From Eriocheir sinensis (Eukaryota; Arthropoda; Malacostraca; Decapoda; Varunidae), in contig NC_066562.1 in the NCBI RefSeq assembly GCF_024679095.1, forward strand, positions 8,228,898-8,292,897: a DNA stretch of 64,000 nt. The letters run 5' to 3'. The notes under the pieces were generated by a model that saw nothing but the letters and a program-made list of their open reading frames with translations, had not been told where the DNA came from and ran no database searches. The first letter of the stretch is position 1, and every line of letters begins with the position of its first letter. A program made the translations under genes and the position numbers. Positions 44,465 through 55,752 of the stretch are shown one piece after another.

Positions 44465-44895
44465 TATCACCAACTATTTCAAAAGGACGAAAAATGGATT
44501 ATCAGAGACACGCCAGTCCTCGTCGGCGGACCGACTTGGTCGGCTAGATTTCGATCGCCGATAGAGTCGGTTTGTCGGCACCCTGCTACGGGCCGCCTTT
44601 GGCAAAGGCCCGCGCTCCCTCGTGCGGGGAGGGAGCAATCTTTTCCCTCTTAACGGGGCGTCTTCGGACAAGGGCCCGTTGCCCTAGTGATGCTAGGGGA
44701 TAAATCTTTAAATAAATAAATGGATTGATCGGATTGTCATGAGTGTTTCTTCACAGTCATGGGATACATAAGCTTACACGAACCACCAAGAGACCCATAA
44801 AACTATCCACGGAAATACCCGGTCCACACACAACTCCCACGAAAGCCTTGTCAAATGTGTTTGTGTGCTTGAGCGCCGAAATTGTTAAGAATACG
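44465..44895 (+). repeat. DR-1 copy split by a 217-bp insertion
   Basis: Left part TATCACCAACTATTTCAAAA-GGACG (to 44,500); right part resumes GATCGGATTGTCATGAGTGT and runs through GAAAGCCTTGTCAAATGTGT to GAAATTGTTAAGAATACGG. Joined without the insert, it lines up with the DR-1 copy at 39.44 kb. Confidence 0.8.
44501..44717 (+). mobile_element. Highly structured retroposon-like insert with 9-bp target-site duplication
   Basis: Flanked by AAATGGATT at 44,492-44,500 and 44,718-44,726. The insert is GC-rich with several perfect hairpins: GCTCCCTC/GAGGGAGC (loop GTGCGGG), CCTTT/AAAGG, CCGAC/GTCGG, and near the 3' end CCCTAG/CTAGGG (loop TGATG). It finishes in an A/T tail (TAAATCTTTAAATAAAT). The tail and the variable-type duplication fit target-primed retrotransposition. 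I see no pol III boxes and no credible protein; the 65-codon frame 44,474-44,671 is probably chance. Confidence 0.7.
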
Positions 44896-44924
44896 GAAAC
44901 TTTTGTCACATGTTGGGTTCGTCA

Positions 44925-45440
44925 TCTGAGAAACAGGGACGCAACGGGACAATTCGAGGCAAGGAGAGATGCAAAAGACTCCCGGCAGCTGCTAATACGT
45001 GACCAAACAACAGCCACAAGCCATCGGTCAACACGCAGTGGGTACACGTCCTCAGGGAAACTCAGATGCGGTGGGAGAGTTGGAAGCGAGGAGAATGAAC
45101 AACCACCACTGACACCTTCCAATATGTGAGTAAATAAGAACATAAGAACATAAGAACGTAAGGAGTCTGCAAGAGGATAGGACAGCTCAAGACAAGAACA
45201 CTGACAAAACACTTCAACAGGTTAACGGATCGACGCATAGGGGACAGTTGGAATCAAGGAGACTGATCAACCACCACTAACACCTTCCAATATATGTGAG
45301 TAAACAGGACAGCTCGAGGCAAGAACACAGACAGAACATCCCTAAAAGCTGCTAATAAGTATCCAAAATAACACATACCATCCATAAACGCACCAGGTTC
45401 GTCCTCAGGCAAATGACGCGAAGGGACAGACTGAGGCAAG
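44925..45440. repeat. Diverged ~170-200-bp duplication
   Basis: AACCACCACTGACACCTTCC-AATATGTGAGTAAATA recurs as CCACCACTAACACCTTCCAA-TATATGTGAGTAAACA, with shared CTGCTAATA and GTCCTCAGG blocks. An inserted retroelement tail lies at about 45,134-45,185. No gene seen. Confidence 0.65.
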
Positions 45441-45496
45441 AGGAAGCGTTAAGGTAAATATTTCTGGCCGCTGTCACAGGTTGGGGCCGACCGTTA

Positions 45497-46122
45497 AGCT
45501 AAGGCCGAGAGAGTAGCCTTCGGGAGGGGCTGTATGGGCCGGGAGAGTAGCCTTCGGGAGGGGCTGTATGGGACGAGAGGGTAGCCTTCGGGAGGGGCTG
45601 TATGGGCCGAGAGGGTAGCCTTCGGGAGGGGCTGTATGGGCCGAGAGGGTAGCCTTCGGGAGGGGCTGTATGGGCCGAGAGGGTAGCCTTCGGGAGGGGC
45701 TGTATGGGCCGAGAGGGTAGCCTTCGGGAGGGGCTGTATGGGCCGAGAGGGTAGCCTTCGGGAGGGGCTGTATGGGCCGAGAGGGTAGCCTTCGGGAGGG
45801 GCTGTATGGGCCGAGAGGGTAGCCTTCGGGAGGGGCTGTATGGGCCGAGAGGGTAGCCTTCGGGAGGGGCTGTATGGGCCGAGAGGGTAGCCTTCGGGAG
45901 GGGCTGTATGGGCCGAGAGGGTAGCCTTCGGGAGGGGCTGTATGGGCCGAGAGGGTAGCCTTCGGGAAGGGCTGTATGGGCGTAGAGAGTAGCCTTCGGG
46001 AGGGGGTGTTTGGGCCGAGAGGGTAGCCTTCGGGAGGGGCTGTATGGGCCGAGAGGGTAGCCTTCGGGAGGGGCTGTATGGGCCGAGAGGGTAGCCTTCG
46101 GGAGGGGCTGTATGGGCTTGGC
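45497..46122. repeat. 34-bp GC-rich minisatellite, about 18 copies
   Basis: Unit GGGCCGAGAGGGTAGCCTTC-GGGAGGGGCTGTAT, most copies identical; variants at the start and near 45,970-46,010. The period is not a multiple of three and no spacers vary, so it is neither coding nor CRISPR. It contains an AGCC/GGCT inverted pair around TTCGGGAG. Confidence 0.95.
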
Positions 46123-48200
46123 TACACGAGTTTGTTGGTTTGGTCTTTAATTTCAGTATGTTTTTTTGTGTGTGTTTTTGTTTATGTTGATTTTGGGTAC
46201 ACGTGGAGTTTGGTGGTATTTTCTTAGTATTTTTTTATGGTAGGCCTAGTTTTCTTGTTCTTGTTTATGTTGGTTTATGATTTTTTGCAGTGTTCTAATT
46301 CTCGTTCTGCCCCTTTATTCTTTATTTCTATATCTATTACATTTATTATATTTATACTAATTGATATTTATATTCATTAAACCTCTAACCTTTATCATAT
46401 AGCTTACATTTGAGGCTGTATCCATAAACAACAAAGCTGCTACATGGCCAAAACAATGCAATTCGTTCCACCTTCTAAAACTCAATCAATAACCACTGCA
46501 AGAAGAAGAGATTTTTATACCCCAACTAAAAGGAAAGCAAGAAGTCTTAATACATTCGGCCCCTGACCATACACGCCCACTCACCTTCCCTTCATCAGCA
46601 CACCGCGAAACACCTGGGCTGATCGCTTCATTAACAGGCAGGTGTACCGTTGGCGAGGCGGCGGCAGGGGCGGTAGTGGCGGCAGGAGGCAGAGGCGAGG
46701 CGGGACCCAGCTTGTATTGACTCAGGTAATGCAAACACAGGGCAGGTGAGGGGGTGGGACTGTGTTTGTATGTGGTGGAGTCCAGTCAGATGGTTAGTCA
46801 AGCCCTGCCCAGCTTAAGAGACGGATGGCTGGCTCTTTTGTGATCTGTCCGTATTCGTCTGTCTCTGTGAGTGTCCGTGTACGCGTGTGTTACCTGTAGG
46901 GCACGATAATCAAGGACTTCAAACCTCCTTGTCTGGGATTTCATAAAGGTATTGTTCTCTTAAGTAATCAGCGTCGCCAATTGTTTGTTTCCAGTATTTT
47001 TTTAATCTATTTCAATCTTTTTTATAGGGTAGGAATCTTTCGAGAGGGGAGAGATAGATAAATAGATAGATAGATATAGATAGTAGGATTCTGTCAAAGG
47101 AAAGAATACGTGGATTGATAGATAGATTGACAGTGAGTGAGAGAGTGAGTGAGTGAGTGAGTGAGTGAGTCAAAGGAAGGAATAGGTCGATAGATAGATA
47201 GATTGACAGCGAGTTAGTTAGTGGGTGAGTGAGTGAGTGAGTGCTTGCGTGGATGAGTGAGTGAGTGAGTGATTTAAAGGAAGGCATAGGTGGATAGACA
47301 GATAGATTGACAGTGAATGCGTGCGTGAGTGAGTGAGTGAGTGAGTGAGTGCGTGTGACCAAAAAAAAAAAAAAAAGAAAAAAAAATCGGTGGGCGTATC
47401 CAAATCTTCTCAGCTACAAAATCCGTCACAATCAGCACTGTCACACTCCTTAACCAACACTCGGTCCCGCAATTCTTTGATAACCTAATCCACTTCCCCA
47501 GCGCGTTCTGTCCTACTAACACAGCTAACAGGAGGCACCCACACCCACACGCACGCAGGCCTTGGTGTCAATTTAGCGGTTGTGTGAGTGGCGTGTTCTC
47601 TCTGGCATGATGATTGGTGATGGATTAGAGGCAGTGAAGGGCGTGGGAGAGAGATTAGTTAGTGCCCGAAGAGGAGTGATTGATGTCAGTGCTGGGAATG
47701 GGAAGTAAGAAAAGAGAGGATGAGAGAAGGAGAAGAGAAGGAGAAGGAAGAGAAGGATGAGAAAGGAAAGATAATAAGATAATTGTGAATGGATGAAGAA
47801 AACTGCGATAGAGAATAAAAAAAAATATATATGGGTAAAAAAATGTAAATGGATGAAAAAAACTATAAATGGCTTAGAAAAAAAAAGAGAATGAATAAGA
47901 GAAAAAAATGAATAGATAAGAAAAGAAAGATAAGAGAAAAAAACTTAGAATGGATATAAGAAAAAAAATAATGCAAATGGATAATGAGGAATAAAACTGT
48001 AAATGGATTAAATAAAGACAAAAGTTAACCGAATAAAGACAATTGGAATAAAAAAATAGCAGATATCAGAACCCATAAACAAGAAAGAAAACATCAGATG
48101 AAAAATAAAAGTTACAGACTAAAAAACAGCTGCTCTAAAATGGCACAAGGGAAGGCTGTTAACTAGATGGTGGAATAAAATTTTAGACGTATATATATTC
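46123..48200. other. Between genes A and B: no gene seen
   Basis: A/T-rich unique DNA; a GC-rich segment 46,560-46,740; (GTGA)n/(GATA)n ~90-bp units at 47,040-47,360; then A-rich repeats (ATGGATAAGAAAAAAA) at 47,750-48,060. Plus-strand 46,639-46,727, between ATTAACAG and CTCAG|GTAATG, could be an upstream non-coding exon of gene B; this is weak. Confidence 0.4.
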
Positions 48201-48231
48201 AACATTTTCCCCTCCTCCTTTTCTCTCATCC
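48190..48231 (+). promoter_or_regulatory. Possible core promoter of gene B
   Basis: TATATATATTC at 48,190 with an initiator-like TCTCATCC at 48,224-48,231. This would give a ~50-nt 5' UTR. The alternative is that CTTCCAG at 48,246-48,252 is a splice acceptor following an upstream non-coding exon. Confidence 0.3.
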
Positions 48232-48279
48232 CTCCCTTCCTCTACCTTCCAGATCACTCAAGACATCATAGCCAGAGAA

Positions 48280-48365
48280 ATGAGATCTGTTGTGGTGGTG
48301 ATGGTGGTGATGGTGGTGGGTGGTGGTGTGCTGGCGTCGCGTCTAGGCCATGGTGGTGATGATGT
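48280..48365 (+). CDS. Gene B exon 1 (signal peptide)
   Basis: ATG in AGAGAAATG; 28 codons plus two bases, donor GATGT|GTGAGT. The Val run comes from GTG/ATG triplets within a GGT/GAT repeat. The phase fits the next acceptor and makes GTG (Val29). Confidence 0.8.
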
Positions 48366-48444
48366 GTGAGTATGAGGTGGTGATGATGATGATGCTAATG
48401 ATGATAATAATGATGATAATAATGATGATAACAAAGATACTATA

Positions 48445-48493
<49 letters not shown>

Positions 48494-51400
48494 TAATAAC
48501 TACTCTTGTCAATCTTTTAATTCCAGGATAGACGAAAGTGAAAAAAGAACAGATCAAATCCCTCACCTAACCGACGATATGATAGGAACGGTGAAGATGG
48601 GAAGGGGAGGTGAAGGGCAGGACTCCACCACCCCCATCACCCTCCCCATCACGACCCTTCCTCCACCTGCACGACTATACAGAGACTCGGGGCAGGAAAA
48701 TGGCATTCGATCCTCTGATATAGATTCTGAACCTACTGAAGAGGGATCTGCTCACTTAAACTCAATAGGTAAAGAAAACTATGGCTCAGCACAAGGAAAC
48801 AGCATTCGAACCTCTTATATAGATTCTAAACCCATTGGAAACGACCTCGATCACTTGAACTCAATATCAAAAGCCGATTATGGGTCCTTCTACTCTCTAC
48901 ATGACCCCAAACGACCCCAAACAGACAGAGATGACCCCGGACGACCCCAAGCAGGCACTGACCCCACAGATGACCCTCTTACCCATTGGAGGCGACTCAA
49001 GGCCATAGGAGCCAATATGAGGTCAATACTTCGGAAGCTTACCGACGAAGGACACCATGAAGGACTCTCTCTCCTCTACTCCTTGATGGACGTGGAGGAT
49101 TACCTGACGCTCCTTCGAACTGCCTATCTCTCCTTGCATCCTGACCTCCGACACTACCTCCTGCAAAGACTGGGAGACGCTACCCTAGGGACTAAAGTGT
49201 ATCCTTTAGGACCTCTACTTGATATCCTTCCAGATCCTACGACTGTGACGGAGATATGGATTCCTAGAGGCTTAGAGGTCATAGGTCAAGCCCTCCACAA
49301 CCAAAGTATGAAGTTTGTGAACGAACTGGACACAATAGAGGAGCTTATGCTGTCCTCAGGGTTCCTACAGGAGGAGATTGATCAGATCCTTTACCTGGTA
49401 GGACTCCCGGCTATCCAGAAACAACAAGTCATAATTAGACCCATGGATGTACAGGTTAAGGATTCCGATCATTTGAATTTCAGCAGATCGCGAAATGAAG
49501 ATGTGGACAAGGGTATTGGAGGTGGATATGGGCTTGGAGGAGTGGGACACGGGCAAGGAAAAGACGGATATGAACACAGGCAGGAAGAAGGACACCAACA
49601 GAAGTCTCACCATCCCCAAAGAAGACCGAGAGATACCCAGGACGATGGCTTCAGTGATATGGGCTTCCGCAGCTCAAAAACTGGACATGGTTACCAGAGC
49701 ATTGGATACGGGGACTCAAGTGGAAATAGGGACGCTGGGAATACTAATACGGATGAAACTGGGCAAGGACACGTACAGGACCCACATCAAGGCCTTAGAA
49801 AACCCAGATCGCAGAGTGGATATGGGTACGAGACCAATGGATATGGTCACTCAGGATATGGGGATGTTGCCAGTGCTAGTGGGCATGGACAGGGGCATGG
49901 AGGAGGTGGGTATGGGCATCAGGACAGCTATGGGCACAGCGGTGGAGGCTACGGGCATAGTGGGGGCTACGGCTACATGCAGTATATGCCCAAGTACCAT
50001 GACCCTTTGGTAATCCTGCCCGGCCTGGCCTTCCTTGCCTTCCTCTCCTACATCCTTTACCTCGCAGCCTCCGGGGCATCAAAAAGGAGCATCCCAGACA
50101 ACCCCACCCTGGAGCTTGACCTCTCTGACCTCCCCACGGTGACCCAGGGGATTGAGATGACCTTTGATGATGTGAAGGATTTGGTGAGTATGACTGTGTG
50201 TGTTGGTGATGATGATGATGATGAAGATGAGGAGGAGGATGGAATGAGGAGGATGAGGATAAACTAAATGATTAAGCCTACAACATCTACTACTACTACT
50301 ACTACTACTACTACTAATACTACTATCACTCCTCCTTCCTCCATCTTCCTGCTCCTCTTCCACCACCACCTCCTCCTCCTCCACTACCTCCACTCCTCTC
50401 CTCTCTCTCACAGGATGCGGAGGAGACAGTGCGGGTCATATCCACGTCCCTGAACGGCCTGTGGAGGTCATGGGGGGGCGGGGGAAGGAGGGAGTGCCTG
50501 AGGATGCGTCTGTGTGAGGCCCTGCAGCTGCCCGCCTTCGCCTCCTCCCTCCCCTCCGCCGCCGCCACTCTCCGGAGGTTGAGTTTGTGAGTGCTGGGTT
50601 TGTTGTTTGTGCTGTTGTTTGTTGTTTGTGTTGTTTGTTGTTTGTTTGTGTTGTGTTGTTTGTTATTATATTATTTGGTTGTCATTTGTTATTCGTTATT
50701 TATGTGTCGTTTATTTGTTATTTGTGTCATTTGTGTTATTTGTGTATTAGTGTCTTTATTGTTTTATTGGTGTTTGTGTTCTCGTCTTAATTCGTTTTTT
50801 TCGCTGTTTATTTTCTTCATTATTTATTTGCTACTATTTTCTTTATCTGTGTGTTTATTTATTTACTTATTTATTCTTTGTCTTGTTGTTTTTTTTCGTT
50901 TTTTTCGTTAATTTTTCCTTTATTTTTTTACTGTTCTCATTTTTGCATTTTTAAACACGTGAATTCAAACCAAACAACAGCAACAACAACAACTACTACA
51001 ACTACAACTACTACTACAACTCCTACTACTACTACTACTCCTACAACTAACACCTTCTTCTCTCACCTGTCATACATACTCAAATACTTTAGTCCCTGCT
51101 CAGTTCCGCCACATGAGTCGTTTTCTGTTCTCACCCTAACTTGATGTAACCTCGGGAGCTCATTCAAGGGACTGCGATGTGTGGGTTGTTCTCTAGTGTG
51201 TGAAAGATTAGAGAGAGAGATTAGTTAGTACAAAGAGGATTAGTATTGACGAGGTATTGTATGTAAGATTATGGTGATGTTTGGTTGTTGTGTTATGAAT
51301 GAGTTATGCTTGAAAGTAATATATGTTTTTTTATCTCTATCTATCTATATCTATCTGTCTTTCTCTGTCTTTCTATCTATCTATCTAACTCCCTATTTAT

Positions 51401-51724
51401 TTATTTTTTCTGCTTCTAACTATTTATTTATTTATATTTTTTTTACCTGTCTTTTGCCGTTGTCTTTATCTGTCTGCCTATATGTCTGTTTGTCTGTCTG
51501 TATCCGTCCCTTCGTCTCTCTCACTCTCTCTCCATCCCCCCTCCCCCCTCAGGGTCAGCCTAGCGCATCTTCTGGGCGTCACGGAGGCTGGACGGACAGA
51601 CGACCAGGTGAGTGCGAGCACCTGGGGAGGCGGCACCAAGGACACGCACACCTGTACACGGACGCCCCCGCTCCTCACCGCCCCCTGCCCCGACACTGCC
51701 AGGGAGGGGAGTGCCAAGGGCTGA
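48280..51724 (+). CDS. Gene B: paralogue of gene A, secreted/single-pass membrane protein (unknown family)
   Basis: Joining 48,280-48,365, 48,527-50,183, 50,414-50,586 and 51,553-51,724 gives 695 aa, with phases 2,0,2 as in the last three introns of gene A. Residues 1-20 form a Val/Met signal peptide (MRSVVVVMVVMVVGGGVLA). A polar low-complexity stretch follows, then a helical domain at 181-325 (THWRRLKAIGANMRSIL to LVGLPAI) clearly related to that of gene A (NMRSIL, then GFLQEEIDQILYLVGLP). A long Gly/His/Gln/Tyr-rich region (about 357-517) precedes one membrane helix at about 523-545 (LVILPGLAFLAFLSYILYLA) and the shared DLSDLP motif. The C-terminal module has Cys609, Cys615, Cys673 and Cys684. 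It lacks the coding minisatellite of gene A. Function is unknown; the order of parts suggests a cell-surface or cuticle/matrix protein, which is speculation. Confidence 0.85.
48366..48526. repeat. Gene B intron 1 with (GAT)n and (ACT)n
   Basis: (GATGAT)/(AATGAT) repeats 48,376-48,432 and (ACT)n 48,446-48,492, then a good acceptor TTAATTCCAG. Confidence 0.9.
48527..50183 (+). CDS. Gene B exon 2 (main exon)
   Basis: Frame IDESEKRTDQIPHLTDDM opens before the internal ATG at 48,579 and ends DDVKDL|GTGAGT in phase 0. The open frame continuing to 50,267 past the donor gives a run of Asp/Glu from (GAT)n and is intron. Confidence 0.9.
50414..50586 (+). CDS. Gene B exon 3 (first cysteine pair)
   Basis: Acceptor CTCTCACAG, donor AGTTT|GTGAGT (phase 2). 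It encodes DAEETVRVISTSLNGLWRSW, then RRECLRMRLCEALQLPAF. CX5C spacing as in gene A. Confidence 0.85.
51553..51724 (+). CDS. Gene B terminal exon
   Basis: Acceptor CCCCCTCAG. It encodes VSLAHLLGVTEAGRTDDQVS, then HTCTRTPPLLTAPCPDTA and ends in TGA. It contains an internal CAG|GTGAGT at 51,606, an apparently unused donor; read-through is favoured because the second cysteine pair lies beyond it. Confidence 0.75.
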
Positions 51725-51904
51725 GTGAGGGCAGGGAGTGACAGCGACGGGAACAGCTGCTGACAGGGATGGTGACAGTAGCATCGACAGACAGTGACAG
51801 ACATATACGGTGACGGGGAGAGAGGAGGGACAGGGAAAGTCTAAGGGGGAGCTACAGACACAGTGAAAGTAGCTCGTCAGAGAAGCGGATAAGACGAACA
51901 TGAC

Positions 51905-51998
51905 ATTAGGGAGGCCGTGGCGGTGGCGGTGTGGTCAGTGTGTGGGCGCTAGGTACCGGAGGACCCAGGTTCAAGTCTCGCCTGCCGGTACAAGATAT
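51905..51998 (+). mobile_element. tRNA-derived SINE head
   Basis: GGCGGTGTGGTCAGTGTGTG (A-box-like) and ACCCAGGTTCAAGTCTCGCC (B-box) in tRNA spacing, but with no foldable acceptor stem. It abuts the MITE that follows. Confidence 0.65.
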
Positions 51999-52001
51999 AG
52001 T

Positions 52002-52212
52002 TTAACCCGGTATCAGCGGGGATCATGTTTCTTAAAGGCCCCTCTAAGCGAGAAATATGAGAAAAAATCATCACTCACACAACGCATATCAACGCATTTA
52101 TGATCAGTTTATGTATCATCTATTTTTGGGGGTTTATATCATGGCACAAATCTGGCTCGTCGCTGGTACACGGTAAAGCCACAAATTTGGCCCATCGCTG
52201 CTACTGGGTTAT
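52002..52212 (-). mobile_element. TTAA-flanked MITE, copy 3 (inverse orientation)
   Basis: Left end TTAACCCGGTATCAGCGGGG; right end, read in reverse, AACCCAGTAGCAGCGATGGG. The left flank is TTAA; the right is TTAT, probably mutated. The interior matches copies 1 and 2 in reverse (CCCTCTAAGCGAGAAATATG). One subterminal unit. Confidence 0.8.
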
Positions 52213-52330
52213 TAAGGTTGCCGTATTCAGATTCAATAAAGGACTGGTTCATTAACAGTGCGGTTGATGTAGAGTATGTTGATGAGTGTGTGTGATGAGT
52301 TCCAATATGATGACTACCTTCAGCAAGTGT

Positions 52331-52580
52331 TTAACCCCTTGACCGCGGATTTCCAACAAGAAGACCTCACCAAGCTACAGGAATGGAACAAAAAGTGGCT
52401 GCTACAATTCAATGGGGATAAATGTAAAGTCCTGCACCTTGGGAGAGAATATCCAGCATACCGATACCACATGGGAAACACTCCACTATCCAACCACAAA
52501 GGCAGAGAAAAATCTGGGAGTATAAGTAACCAGGCTACCAGTGAAGGCCGAATCCGCACCAGTCACAGCGGACGGGTTAA
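52331..52580 (+). mobile_element. TTAA-flanked non-autonomous element carrying a reverse-transcriptase fragment, copy 2
   Basis: TTAACCCCTTGACCGCGGAT at the left and GTCACAGCGGACGGGTTAA at the right. Inside: QQEDLTKLQEWNKKWLLQFN, then GDKCKVLHLGREYPAYRYHM and GNTPL, the region after the catalytic motif of CR1/Jockey-type reverse transcriptases. Same boundaries as 7068-7294. Confidence 0.75.
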
Positions 52581-52810
52581 GTACACTCAGAGATAGGTAA
52601 GGACAGGTGGTGACAGGTAAGAATAGATTTGATTAGCTGTGTTACCTGTCCTCTTGCAGCCTCCTTAATAAAAACAAAATATATATTGGTCACGAAAATA
52701 ATAATAAAGAAAAATACGAAAAGGATAACATGAAGGGAAGCAACGGTAACAGGAATGGTGTGAAGAATAGAATAGAGAAAAAAAATAGAAATGCCAGGGG
52801 ATGTAATAAA

Positions 52811-52872
<62 letters not shown>

Positions 52873-53360
52873 TACTGTTATACTCCGTCGCTTTACCGCC
52901 GCGCTGACACATTCTCTTTGCACCTGACGCCTCTCCTCCTCCTCCTCCTCCTCTTCCTGCTTCACCTTTTCCCCTCTTCCTCATGTGTTTTCTCTCTCTC
53001 TCTCTCCTACTTGCTTCCTTCTTATCTCCTCTCTCTTCTATTCCTTATTTCCTTTTCTTTCTTTCCTCCTCTCCTTCCACTTCCTCCTCCTTCATTTCTA
53101 TCTCCTCCACATCCTCTTCCTCCTCCTCCTCTTCTTCCTCTTCCTCCTTCTCCTCTTCCTCCCTCATTCACTGGGCATGATATCACCGTAGACTTCAATA
53201 TTTCCAAGTTACCAACACAGACGAAAAGTACAAGAAAAAAACAAAGAAAATACCGTACACAAATAATGATTAAGAATACCCTCCATAACTGAGTATACAA
53301 ATAAATAGATTGGTAAATAGTAATAGTGGTATATGTATATAGTTATGAATAAAAATTAGG
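52581..53360. other. Unique and pyrimidine-rich DNA, (CA)n; no gene seen
   Basis: (CA)n 52,814-52,870; CTC/TTC-rich DNA 52,930-53,165. The frames are repeat translations. Confidence 0.7.
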
Positions 53361-53645
<285 letters not shown>

Positions 53646-55343
53646 AATAAAAATGAGGTGTATCTATTAATGTACAGTGTGTATGAATGTATGTATGTAT
53701 GTATGTATGTATCTATGTATGTACCGTATATATTAATGGATTATTTACGATTGCATGTATTTCCTCGTTAATAAATGATATTTCGCATACAAGAAAATCA
53801 TTTTAATAATACATAAAAATTGACTAGTTTTGTATAATTTTATCATTTACTTCTCAAAGCATCGATAGGTACTGAAAACAACAAAATTTATATTCTGTTG
53901 AAAGGCATAAAATCTGACTAGAACAAATATCAATCCTGCAAACATTGAATTCTACTGAAAAATAAACAATAAAGAAAAAAAGAAAGAAATATCGAATCCT
54001 ACAGAATAACAACTTTAATAATAATCTATTTTTCATTAGTAGGTTAGCTGAGCAAATGGCCGGTGTTTAGATGGGACTCACCATATGTCCTTTAACCGGC
54101 AAATCCTCAATAAAAGCTTAAGATGTATTGTATAAATAAAAAAAAGAGAACAATTTGACAGGTGACCACTCCTCATCCCCCTTCCATCTCCCCCTCCCGT
54201 GTCTCCCATCATCCCACTCCCCCCCTCCATACAACTGTTCCTCTCCCCGCCGTGTGTTTGCTGAGAGAGTTATCAACAAGATGTGCGTGTCTCTTGCGTC
54301 CGTTTAGCATATTCACACGCTCTGCCTAACGCTCGTCGCCACTCATTAAACAAACAGAACTGTCAGGTATACCTCGGGATGTTGCGTGTACTAAGATGCT
54401 AAGGGATTTTGTGAAGGGTGAGGTTATGTATTGAAAGGAGATTATGTAAGGGGAAAACACAAGAAATTCAACTCGATTCTGTAAGGGAAAACAAAACAAA
54501 ACAGCGAGTCTACAAAATTCACCGACAAAAAAAAACATTAAAATCTTGCTAGTTTCATCGAGAACCAGCTAATAACAAGCATTCGTGAGGTTCTTTAAAA
54601 TTATACAGACATCTTCGAGCCAGCAAGATTAAGATAACTACACTCCATCAAAGCTTCCGGGCCAGACACGCTAGTTACGCCGCCCCGCTCACTCGCTTGT
54701 TATAATGCAGTAGTGAGCCGCCGCCAAGCTGTTGTGTGTTATGTAGGAGCCTGATGGGTGTCTGTCAGTGGGACGGAGATTTATATTACGTAATAACAGT
54801 AATATTATCTTGGGCTGGGATTAGAGGGTGGTGGTGATGGTGGTGGTGATGATAGTGTTGTATTTCCATTTCAAACTGTGCACGAATATGAGTGGGTCGA
54901 GATGATGGTAGGAGAGGTGGTGATGGTAGTGTTGGTGATGATGATGGTGGTGGTGGTGGTTGGATTGGTAGTAGGAGTGTAATTGGTGGTGGTGGTGGTG
55001 GTGGGTGTCAGGATCTTGGTGGTGATAGCTGTAGCGGTGGTGATGGTAGTGTTGGTGATGATGATGGTAGTGGTGGTGGTTACAGTGGTGGGAGGGGTGT
55101 GATTGGTGGTGGTGGTGGGTGTCAAGTTGTTGTTGGTGGTGGTGATAGTGGTGGTGTCAGGTTGTTGTTGGTGGTGGTGATAGTGGTGGTGGTGGTGGTG
55201 ATGACAGTGGTATACCTTGTGGTGGAGTTAATACTGGTGGTGATGTTGGTAATGGTGGTGGTTTTGTGTAGTTATATATATTTCGTTCTCATCTTCTCAT
55301 TCTTTTTGTTATTATTCATCATTATTATTATTATTATTATTAC

Positions 55344-55407
<64 letters not shown>

Positions 55408-55699
55408 TTACGTGTTGGCAGATGTATTTTGATGAATGTGCAATCTTTGTGTTATTTCTCTGTGCTTATAACTAATTTACTACTTCCATTTAGTGTCTTT
55501 TTCTTCTTTACTATCTTTCTGGTTTTCTTCCTTTCTTACTCTATCTCATTTTTTTCTTCCTTTCTTCCTTTTTACTTTCTTCTTTTCTTTCTTTCTTCCT
55601 TTTTAACTTTCTTCTTTTCTTCCTTTCTCTTTTGTTAGTATTCTTTCGACCTTCCTTCCTGCCTTCTTTCTATCTTCCTATCTAGTATTTTTGTCTTTT

Positions 55700-55752
<53 letters not shown>

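Noticed and set aside
45497..46122. Possible CRISPR array
   Set aside because: The 34-bp units are head to tail with no unique spacers, and the genome is eukaryotic; it is a minisatellite.
46486..46734. Minus-strand Ala/Pro-rich frame ending near a GTGAGT donor
   Set aside because: No in-frame ATG at its start and no partner exon found; the plus strand has an equally good exon-like pair of sites. Left as unexplained GC-rich DNA.
50184..50267. Asp/Glu tail extending gene B exon 2 to a stop
   Set aside because: It follows a strong GTGAGT donor, is a (GAT)n translation, and gene A splices at the matching phase-0 position.
51905..51998. tRNA gene
   Set aside because: A- and B-box-like motifs are present but there is no cloverleaf with a paired acceptor stem; better read as a SINE head. 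The same applies to 29,368-29,514.
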